DNA of 7,057 nucleotides from an uncultured Porphyromonadaceae bacterium (GTDB taxonomy: Bacteria > Bacteroidota > Bacteroidia > Bacteroidales > Muribaculaceae): positions 1 through 7,057 of the forward strand of contig CAMHDX010000046.1 in assembly GCA_946183895.1 (NCBI GenBank), read 5' to 3'. Positions 1 through 4,932 of the stretch are shown one piece after another. Made by a program: the position numbers and the translations under genes. The notes below the pieces were generated by a model. It was not told the origin of the DNA. It did no database searches and was given only the letters and a program-made list of their open reading frames with translations. Positions within the stretch are counted from its first letter, which is position 1, and each line of letters opens with the position of its first letter.

Positions 1-350
1 AGGAGGGCTTCTACATGGTTGACGTCAACCTGAGCAAGATGGAGTACGCGTTGACCAAGATCACCACCATCGGTGTTATCGGCGGCTTCGACGGTAACAG
101 CTGGAGTAGCGATGTCGCCAAGTTGACCTACAACATTGCGAGCGGCGCATGGGAAGGCACTGCCAACATCCCCGCCGGTGTTGAGTTCAAGTTCCGCGCT
201 AACGACAACTGGGACATCAACTGGGGTGGCGCATTCGACAACCTGGCGCAAGGCGCTGGCAACCTGACGCTTGACGCAGGCGGCACCTACGCCATCAAGT
301 TGTACGTACCGGCCGCAGGCTTGTCTTATGTCGAGATGACCCTTCAATAA
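1..350 (+). CDS. SusE/SusF-like outer-membrane starch/glycan-binding protein, C-terminal fragment
   Basis: This is the 3' end of a gene that begins before the window. The reading frame is open from base 3 (E-G-F-Y, then the Met at 15), so the ATG at 15 is an internal codon and not a start. About 115 residues remain. They form a beta-rich, carbohydrate-binding-like domain: a G-x-F-D-x-N-x-W turn near its start, then a V-E-F-K-F-R-A-N-D-x-W-D-I-N-W-G-G segment, a G-G-T-Y strand and a final Y-V-E-M-T-L strand. That order is typical of the last domain of SusE/SusF lipoproteins, which sit on the cell surface beside SusC/SusD and bind starch or other glycans through exposed aromatic residues. The family is recognised from memory of the motif pattern; the glycan cannot be told from this fragment. 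SusE cannot be separated from SusF here. A strong terminator follows directly, so this is the last gene of its transcript. Confidence 0.8.
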   Translation, partial: EGFYMVDVNLSKMEYALTKITTIGVIGGFDGNSWSSDVAKLTYNIASGAWEGTANIPAGVEFKFRANDNWDINWGGAFDNLAQGAGNLTLDAGGTYAIKLYVPAAGLSYVEMTLQ

Positions 351-376
351 GACCTGCACATTAACAATCTATAACT

Positions 377-420
377 AAAAGCGGTGGAGAGCACGACCGA
401 GTGCCCTCCACCACTTTTTT
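377..420 (+). terminator. Intrinsic terminator of the SusE/F-like gene
   Basis: The arms GGTGGAG (383-389) and CTCCACC (406-412) pair perfectly. One A/C mismatch follows, then GCAC (391-394) pairs with GTGC (401-404) around a six-base loop. Six T residues (415-420) follow. Four A residues at 377-380 can pair with the start of the T run, so the hairpin could also act weakly on the opposite strand. It lies about 30 bases after the stop codon. The T run merges into the first unit of the 62-bp repeat array. Confidence 0.9.
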
Positions 421-650
421 AGCCTGTTATCAAACAAAAATGTGCGATAAGTGGCTAAAACTGCATTTTTAGACCCAATTTTAGCCTGCTATCAAACAAA
501 AATGCGCGATAAGCGGCTAAAATTGCATTTTTAGACCCTATTTTAGCCTGCTATCAAACAAAAATGCGCGATAAGTGGCTAAAACTGCATTTTTAGACCC
601 TATTTTAGCCTGCTATCAAACAAAAATGTGCGATAAGCGGCTAAAAAAAA
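415..650. repeat. Array of 62-bp tandem repeats (3 full copies plus a 40-bp partial copy)
   Basis: Units begin with AGCCTG at 421, 483, 545 and 607, giving an exact period of 62 bp. The fourth unit stops after 40 bases (about 646) and runs into an A tract. Copies differ only at unit positions 7, 23, 32 and 41 (all C/T) and 57 (A/T), so the amplification is recent or the copies are homogenised. Each unit has 15-base arms, TTTTAGCCTGYTATC and GATAAGYGGCTAAAA, that pair at 12 or 13 of 15 positions around a 14-base loop. The outermost 8 bases of these arms are perfectly complementary. A second 8-base pair, AAAAATGC with GCATTTTT, overlaps the first. No open frame or promoter was seen in the unit. 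Function is unknown; an intergenic repeat family, a MITE-like element or a structured transcript end are the options. Confidence 0.93.
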
Positions 651-693
651 TAGCGGAATCGCCCGGCAACAATAGAGCCTACAATTCCGCCAC
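643..693 (-). terminator. Probable intrinsic terminator of the AbiE operon
   Basis: Read on the minus strand, GCGGAAT (plus 684-690) lies in the last codons of the toxin gene. It pairs with ATTCCGC (plus 653-659) across a 24-base loop. Three further pairs (G-U, U-A, G-U) extend the stem to ten. A run of eight T residues (plus 643-650) follows immediately. The loop is long for a terminator, which lowers confidence, but the stop codon, stem and U-tract order is right. The T run coincides with the broken end of the fourth 62-bp repeat unit. Confidence 0.6.
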
Positions 694-1461
694 GATGTCG
701 GGGAATTGCAATATCCGGTCAGCATGATCAGCATTGAATAGCAGATGCATGAAGTCGCGCTTCTTGTGCAGCAAGTCTATCCGGCTCAACAATGCGGCAA
801 CCGCGGTTTTCAGCTCATCGACCGATGCGATTCCCGCCCTTGCCCGCAAAAAGTCAAAGTCAGGGTTCGTCTTCGATAGAAGGAAGATAACGTCATAGAA
901 GTCGCGCCCCTTACTACGCGACAGAATTGCCGCAAACTTCATAGCGCACATCACATTCAACGGCGCAACCGGAATATTAAAGAAAAAGCCCATCTTGTTA
1001 ACCCTCACAACCTCGGGGGTATAATTCACACCTTGGTCCTGCGCTTCAATCTTCAATAGCAATCTCTCTTCCCTGTGACCTGTCAGTCCAAGGCTAAACA
1101 GCATTTCCGGAAAGTAGAGATTGCGACGAAACGCCATGAGCCGTGGATTGGGCTTGTCACGCGGCTCTACGGCAATATCGTTGCGTAACAAAAACCTTAT
1201 CACACTGTCGGTCATTGCGATAAAGTCCTGTTCGACCAACCCCTTGCAGTCAAAGTCCAAGTCTTCCGAAAACCGGTCTATTCCCTGAATGAGCCTTAAA
1301 TTGGTGCCGCCAATGAACGCGAGCTTGTTGATATAGGGTGTAGTTGCAAGGTGATCCAAGATGAGAAGTTGCAGATACTCCTTCAGCATATAGCGGTCGA
1401 AACGATTCTCGCTGCTAATCGCTGTCGGGAAAAAACTGCGAATGTAATCAATGTCAATCAT
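679..1461 (-). CDS. abiEii: AbiEii-family nucleotidyltransferase toxin (type IV toxin-antitoxin)
   Basis: This 260-residue protein has the hallmarks of the AbiEii/AbiGii (MNT-fold) toxins. The nucleotide-binding motif G-G-T-N-L-R-L is at 51-57 and the metal-binding R-F-S-E-D-L-D-F-D at 63-71, with D67 and D69 as the expected catalytic acids. L-L-L-K-I-E-A is near 134-140, and the closing S-R-S-K-G-R-D-F-Y-D motif is at 181-190. All key residues are present, so the enzyme looks intact. Characterised relatives transfer nucleotides to target RNA, with tRNA shown for the MenT branch, and halt growth; the target here is inference. Its ATG overlaps the antitoxin stop by four bases (ATGA), so translation is probably coupled. 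The antitoxin is expected to oppose it without direct binding, which defines type IV. Such pairs give abortive-infection phage defence and stabilise mobile DNA. Base composition is more AT-rich than the genes to the right, which fits acquisition by transfer. Confidence 0.9.
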   Translation of the reverse strand: MIDIDYIRSFFPTAISSENRFDRYMLKEYLQLLILDHLATTPYINKLAFIGGTNLRLIQGIDRFSEDLDFDCKGLVEQDFIAMTDSVIRFLLRNDIAVEPRDKPNPRLMAFRRNLYFPEMLFSLGLTGHREERLLLKIEAQDQGVNYTPEVVRVNKMGFFFNIPVAPLNVMCAMKFAAILSRSKGRDFYDVIFLLSKTNPDFDFLRARAGIASVDELKTAVAALLSRIDLLHKKRDFMHLLFNADHADRILQFPDIVAEL

Positions 1462-2075
1462 AGTCCATAAGTCTTTAATAAAGTGGCTGCTCTTCGGTCC
1501 AAAGCCTCGCTACCCACCTTGTTGAGATAAGAGGCAAAGCGTTCACTGTCAAACTCGCTGTGCATATAGTCCTCGTCAAGCCGCAACTGCTCCATATCCT
1601 GCTCGGTGTTGTAGAACGGATTGAGGTAAAGCAAGTCAAGCAAAGCCTTCTCGGGAGTCGCAAACAACAGCCCCCGCCGGTCTTGCATGAGTTTAATCTC
1701 ATAGCCAAAATAGAGTGACGGCTTCACATTATGGTAGTGGAATGAACCAAACGAGTTATCAAATGCCGCCGTCTTGAGTGTAGTGACACTTGTAATCTGA
1801 ACCACCTCCTCTGGTATCATGCCATAGAATGACAACGCACTGTGTAGACTGACGTAAGACGGTGCATAGATGCGATTGGCAACATAACGTGAAAATCCGT
1901 GCTGTTGCCGGTATTCAGGGAAAGCATAGTAACAGTTGCGCAACTTCAGCAGCCGGCCCTTGTGACACCACCGCGTCAAGTTGTTGCGGTCAAAATGCGC
2001 ATCGAACAACAACACTTGGTTAATGTTGAAGCAGCCCATGGGATACATCAGCTCCCTGAATGTCAAGAAGTCCAT
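1458..2075 (-). CDS. abiEi: AbiEi-family antitoxin and transcriptional regulator
   Basis: The ATG at 2075 gives 205 residues (M-D-F-L-T-F...). The N-terminal ~55 residues look like the winged-helix domain of AbiEi antitoxins, with a recognition-helix-and-wing segment L-T-R-W-C-H-K-G-R-L-L-K-L-R (33-46) followed by Y-Y-A-F-P. The C-terminal part carries the S-Y-V-S-L-H-S-A-L-S-F-Y-G motif (73-85) and A-T-P-E-K-A-L-L-D-L-L-Y (139-150), typical of the family. The protein should repress its own promoter and neutralise the downstream toxin. A longer frame from a TTG at 2108 is open, but that codon lies inside the -7 promoter element, so it cannot be in the mRNA from this promoter. The chosen ATG has an AAGGTG ribosome-binding sequence about nine bases upstream. 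The gene overlaps the toxin gene by four bases in a two-gene operon. Confidence 0.87.
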   Translation of the reverse strand: MDFLTFRELMYPMGCFNINQVLLFDAHFDRNNLTRWCHKGRLLKLRNCYYAFPEYRQQHGFSRYVANRIYAPSYVSLHSALSFYGMIPEEVVQITSVTTLKTAAFDNSFGSFHYHNVKPSLYFGYEIKLMQDRRGLLFATPEKALLDLLYLNPFYNTEQDMEQLRLDEDYMHSEFDSERFASYLNKVGSEALDRRAATLLKTYGL

Positions 2076-2086
2076 AGCGTAGCACC

Positions 2087-2132
2087 TTTTGTTTCTAAAA
2101 CTCTGCAAAGATAATGATTTTTAGAAACAAAA
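2087..2132. promoter_or_regulatory. Perfect 14-bp inverted repeat, probable AbiEi operator
   Basis: TTTTGTTTCTAAAA (2087-2100) and its exact reverse complement TTTTAGAAACAAAA (2119-2132) are separated by 18 bp. Their centres are 32 bp apart, about three helical turns, so both arms face the same side of the DNA. The arms flank the -7 box. One covers the predicted start of transcription and the early leader; the other fills the spacer between -7 and -33. AbiEi of Streptococcus agalactiae is known to bind inverted repeats in its own promoter, so autorepression by the adjacent abiEi product is the natural reading. Binding is inferred. Confidence 0.75.
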
Positions 2133-2137
2133 CCAAA
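2106..2137 (-). promoter_or_regulatory. Bacteroidota-type promoter of the abiEi-abiEii operon
   Basis: On the minus strand, TATCTTTG (plus 2106-2113) is a perfect match to the -7 consensus TAnnTTTG. TTTG (plus 2134-2137) stands 20 bases upstream as the -33 element. Transcription should start near 2099-2101, leaving a leader of about 25 bases before the ATG at 2075. The promoter overlaps the inverted repeat at 2087-2132. Confidence 0.8.
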
Positions 2138-2201
2138 CTTGTGCACTATCAGAGCGCATCACATTGCTCGCCATAGGGCGCGACGCGACGGCAGCGCGCC
2201 C
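2138..2201. other. Hairpins after the zinc-ribbon gene
   Basis: GGGCGCG (2176-2182) and CGCGCCC (2195-2201) form a perfect 7-bp GC stem with a 12-base loop, touching the stop codon of the minus-strand zinc-ribbon gene. A weaker stem follows on that strand, GAGC with GCTC flanked by CTAT/ATAG (about 2147-2175). Neither is followed by a T run, so a standard intrinsic terminator is not shown. They may stabilise the mRNA 3' end or act with Rho. Read-through into abiEi cannot be excluded. Confidence 0.45.
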
Positions 2202-3731
2202 TTAGCGGCTCAGGCGGTTGGTCGACAGGTCGTAGTGCAGCGAGCCGGTCGCGGTGATGATCTCCAGGTCGTGGTCGCCGCGGCTGCCCTTGACGATGTC
2301 GCTCGCCACCGCGCTTGCCGAGCTGTAGATAACGTAGTACTTGCGCGTATTCTTATCAAAGCCGTACACCTTGCCCTCGTTGTCACAAAACACGAGGTGT
2401 GTGGCGTAGTCCAGCTTGCGCTTGTTGTCACGCAGGTTGAAGATGGGCTTGTCGAAGGTCTTGACGTTGACCTTGGCACCGCCCTGCTCATTGACCTGCT
2501 CCATGGTCTCGGCATTCTCCTCAGCCCAGGTTTGCTCGGCATTGTCAGGGTCGTTCTTGCGGGCCTCCTCCTCGAGGCGCTCTTTCTCCTCCTGCTCAGC
2601 CTTGAGCTCCTCCTCGGTGGGGAAGTAGATGGCATGGACCTTGGGTGCGGCGTCGCGCAGGAAGCTCAGCTGCGGACCGGCGGTACCCTGCAGGGGCTTG
2701 CCGTAGACATAAACCTTGCCGTCATCGCGACGCTTGGTCACACCGTCGTAGTCCAGCAGGTGCAGCTTGTCGCTCTCCAGGTCGTACAGCGCCATTGTCA
2801 CGCGCGCCGTGTTGCCCACCGCGAAGCCCTGTGGCACATTATACATGGCGAACAACATCGCGTCATGGCCTGCCACCGACGCCGATGCCGGGATCGCGCC
2901 CGCCTCGGGGCGCAGGGCGTTGTCACTCATGTCGAGCGTGCGACCGTTGAAGTACTTGGTCTGCTTGAGCACCGGTGTCCACGACGAGCCGCTGCGGTCC
3001 AGCAGATAAATCTTGATGAACGAGCGGCTGGCATCGGGCGCGTTGTATAGCGTCACGCCCACGATGTGGTCAGGAACATTGTCAGCCACACTGCCCGGAA
3101 AATAGGTCGCCGTCATCGCCAACGCGTCGTCACCGCTGAGGTTGTGACGCGACAACTCGGTCTTGAAGATGTTGAGCGCCTCCTGCACGCTCACGGCAGG
3201 GAGAGCCGTGACCGCCGCGGTGCTATCGCCGGCAGCCGCCACCGGTGTCTCGGTCTCGGTGCCGCCGGTGTTGCAGTCCCGCATCAGGGTCAACAACAGT
3301 ATCAAGCCCAATGCCACAAGCACACCGATGACCACATTGCGGTTATAGTTAGAGCGGGGCTCCTCGGCCATCTCGGTGTCGACCGCATCGCCGCTCACGG
3401 CAGTTGCAACCGGCTCGGGACGCTCATCGTCAACGGCTTCCATATCAATAGCTTCACGACGCACGGCAGGTGCGGCGGGCTCGGGACGCGCCGACTCGGG
3501 CCTCACGTTGGTGGCACTATCTATTGTAGGCTCAACCGGCTCGGGCTCGGCAAAGTCATTGCGAACCATGCGACCACACGCCGGACAAAAGACCGCCGAC
3601 GGGTTGATTGTGGCGCCGCAAAAGCGGCACTTGGCGCCGGCAGCAGCCTCCACTGCGGCGAGTGCCGCACCGCAGTTGCTGCAAAAGTGCGCGCCGTCAG
3701 CCATTATCTTGTGACACTTTGGACATTCCAT
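2202..3731 (-). CDS. Double zinc-ribbon, single-pass membrane protein of unknown function
   Basis: I do not recognise a named family for this 509-residue protein. Two zinc ribbons open it: C3-C6...C17-C20 and C35-C38...C49-C52, each of the C-x2-C type followed by G. Residues 54-130 are acidic and proline-rich with a repeated R-P-E-P/E-P-V pattern, probably disordered. A hydrophobic helix spans about 133-150 (V-V-I-G-V-L-V-A-L-G-L-I-L-L-L-T-L-M) and is followed by R-D-C. No signal peptide is seen, so the ribbons should be cytoplasmic and the 350-residue remainder outside the inner membrane. That part has a beta-rich middle, a highly charged helix likely to form a coiled coil (about 373-415) and a short beta-rich tail. 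It is a single-gene unit with its own promoter, divergent from the polyprenyl synthase gene. Base composition matches the core genes. A sensor or scaffold role is possible but not shown. Confidence 0.75.
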   Translation of the reverse strand: MECPKCHKIMADGAHFCSNCGAALAAVEAAAGAKCRFCGATINPSAVFCPACGRMVRNDFAEPEPVEPTIDSATNVRPESARPEPAAPAVRREAIDMEAVDDERPEPVATAVSGDAVDTEMAEEPRSNYNRNVVIGVLVALGLILLLTLMRDCNTGGTETETPVAAAGDSTAAVTALPAVSVQEALNIFKTELSRHNLSGDDALAMTATYFPGSVADNVPDHIVGVTLYNAPDASRSFIKIYLLDRSGSSWTPVLKQTKYFNGRTLDMSDNALRPEAGAIPASASVAGHDAMLFAMYNVPQGFAVGNTARVTMALYDLESDKLHLLDYDGVTKRRDDGKVYVYGKPLQGTAGPQLSFLRDAAPKVHAIYFPTEEELKAEQEEKERLEEEARKNDPDNAEQTWAEENAETMEQVNEQGGAKVNVKTFDKPIFNLRDNKRKLDYATHLVFCDNEGKVYGFDKNTRKYYVIYSSASAVASDIVKGSRGDHDLEIITATGSLHYDLSTNRLSR

Positions 3732-3772
3732 AAGTTATATCAGTGTTTAGACGTTTGAGATTTAAGATTTTG

Positions 3773-3804
3773 CAAAATTATCGCTTTTTACGTAATTTCG
3801 CAAA
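3773..3804 (-). promoter_or_regulatory. Bacteroidota-type promoter of the zinc-ribbon membrane protein gene
   Basis: On the minus strand TAATTTTG (plus 3773-3780) matches TAnnTTTG, and TTTG (plus 3801-3804) lies exactly 20 bases upstream. The leader would be about 35 bases. No clear Shine-Dalgarno sequence precedes the ATG at 3731, which is common in this phylum. The -7 box overlaps a 12-bp palindrome, ATTTTGCAAAAT (3767-3778). Confidence 0.75.
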
Positions 3805-3916
3805 ATGAAACCAAAAATTCATACTTCAGACAATGCGTTCCCCGCGATGCTCAGACAATCCAACGATGCCACTCACATAAAATGGTCATCACTCGTGGTT
3901 TTAGATAATTTTTTTG

Positions 3917-3924
3917 TAACTTTG
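3917..3924 (+). promoter_or_regulatory. -7 element of the polyprenyl synthase gene
   Basis: TAACTTTG fits the TAnnTTTG consensus. It ends only eight bases before the ATG at 3933, so the transcript would begin about two to four bases upstream of the start codon, making the mRNA nearly leaderless. No TTTG is found at the expected -33 position, so the promoter may be weak or activator-dependent. The stretch 3805-3916 shows nothing else except AGACAAT occurring twice (about 3828 and 3852). Confidence 0.6.
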
Positions 3925-3932
3925 CGCCACTG

Positions 3933-4904
3933 ATGAGCATAATAGACGAAATTAAGGATTTACTGAGCAATGACCTCGCCCGGGTGAACGAGATTATTGT
4001 CACCACGTTGCGTGCCGACAGCCCGATGACCAACGCCATCGTGGCTGAGTACCTGCGCACCAAGGGCAAGCAGTTGCGCCCGATGATGGTGTTGCTAAGC
4101 GCGCGGTTTCACGGCGCGATGAACGATGCCGTATACCATGCCGCGGCAGCCATCGAGATGCTGCACAACGCGTCGCTCATTCACGACGACGTCATCGACC
4201 AGGCGCGCAGCCGCCGGTCGCATCCCACCATCAACAGCGTGTGGGACAACCATGTGGCGGTCCTCATCGGCGACTTCTTTGTCACCGGCGCGTTGCAGGC
4301 GGCGGTGGCGACCGGGCATCCGGGCGTGCTACGCTCGCTCGCGGCGATGGGTCGCGACCTGTCGGTGGGCGAAATCAACCAGATTGACAACGCGCGGCGC
4401 CATGTGCTTGACGAGCGCTGCTACATGGACACGATAAGCCGCAAGACCGCCTCGCTGTTTGTGAGCTGCTCGACCGTGGGAGCCCTCGCTGCCGGAGCCG
4501 ACGACACGACAGCCGCCACGCTCAACGAGTTCGCGCGGCTGTTGGGATTGTGCTTCCAAATCAAGGACGACATCTTTGACTACTACGACAGCGGCATCGT
4601 GGGCAAGCCCACCGGCAACGACCTGCGAGAGGGCAAAGTGACCCTGCCGCTGCTGCATGCGCTCCACGCCGACGATGAGCAGGCGGCACAGATGCGCGAG
4701 CTCGTGCTGAGCGAGATGCTGTCGCCGGAGCAAATCGCCGTGCTGGTCGACTTTGCCAAGCAACGCGGCGGCATCGAGTATGCCAAGGACGTGATGAACC
4801 GCCTGCGCGACGACGCCCGCGCGCTGCTCGAACCATACGGCGACAACGCCGTCACGCCCGTGCTGCTGCGCCTGCTGGACCACATTATTGACCGCGAATA
4901 TTAA
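3933..4904 (+). CDS. ispB: Long-chain all-trans polyprenyl diphosphate synthase
   Basis: This 323-residue protein is full length for the trans-prenyltransferase family. It adds isopentenyl diphosphate units to an allylic primer; in Bacteroidales the product is expected to become the menaquinone side chain. The IPP-binding G-K-Q-L-R-P is at 45-50. The first Asp-rich motif, D85-D-V-I-D89, is followed by R-S-R-R, and the second is D212-D-I-F-D216 preceded by Q-I-K. Residues four and five places before the first motif are small (S81, A80), which in this family leaves a deep pocket and points to a long product; exact length cannot be read. One oddity is S-H-P-T where R-R-G-x-P-T is usual after the first motif. 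The start M-S-I-I-D-E-I-K is chosen because it follows the -7 element and matches relatives. The gene is followed after 28 bp by the YifB gene, probably in one transcript. The symbol is by family; the substrate range was not determined. Confidence 0.92.
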   Translation: MSIIDEIKDLLSNDLARVNEIIVTTLRADSPMTNAIVAEYLRTKGKQLRPMMVLLSARFHGAMNDAVYHAAAAIEMLHNASLIHDDVIDQARSRRSHPTINSVWDNHVAVLIGDFFVTGALQAAVATGHPGVLRSLAAMGRDLSVGEINQIDNARRHVLDERCYMDTISRKTASLFVSCSTVGALAAGADDTTAATLNEFARLLGLCFQIKDDIFDYYDSGIVGKPTGNDLREGKVTLPLLHALHADDEQAAQMRELVLSEMLSPEQIAVLVDFAKQRGGIEYAKDVMNRLRDDARALLEPYGDNAVTPVLLRLLDHIIDREY

Positions 4905-4932
4905 TCAACCATCTTAGCATTAATCACAGGTT

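Noticed and set aside
1..17. AGGAGG followed by an ATG at 15, looking like a ribosome-binding site and a gene start
   Set aside because: The frame is open upstream to the window edge and reads E-G-F-Y into a typical SusE/F domain, so this is internal coding sequence.
415..650. Regular repeats resembling a CRISPR array
   Set aside because: The whole 62-bp unit is repeated with no unique spacers between shorter repeats, and no cas genes are present.
415..650. The repeat array as a type III (ToxIN-like) RNA antitoxin for the neighbouring toxin
   Set aside because: The toxin is an AbiEii nucleotidyltransferase with a protein antitoxin, the array lies after the toxin gene and not before it, and no promoter for the array was seen.
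2139..3758. Two long plus-strand frames (303 and 230 codons) opposite the zinc-ribbon gene
   Set aside because: They are compositionally typical shadow frames. The minus-strand gene has a promoter, two zinc ribbons and a membrane helix.
3767..3778. 12-bp palindrome ATTTTGCAAAAT as an operator
   Set aside because: It overlaps the -7 box TAATTTTG and half of it is given by that motif; with AT-rich surroundings it is weak evidence for a regulator site.
3828..3860. Direct repeat of AGACAAT upstream of the polyprenyl synthase gene
   Set aside because: Only seven bases and two copies, not placed relative to the promoter in an informative way.
4329..4883. Minus-strand frames of 91-184 codons opposite the polyprenyl synthase gene
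   Set aside because: Shadow frames of a gene with clear catalytic motifs; no independent start signals or domains.
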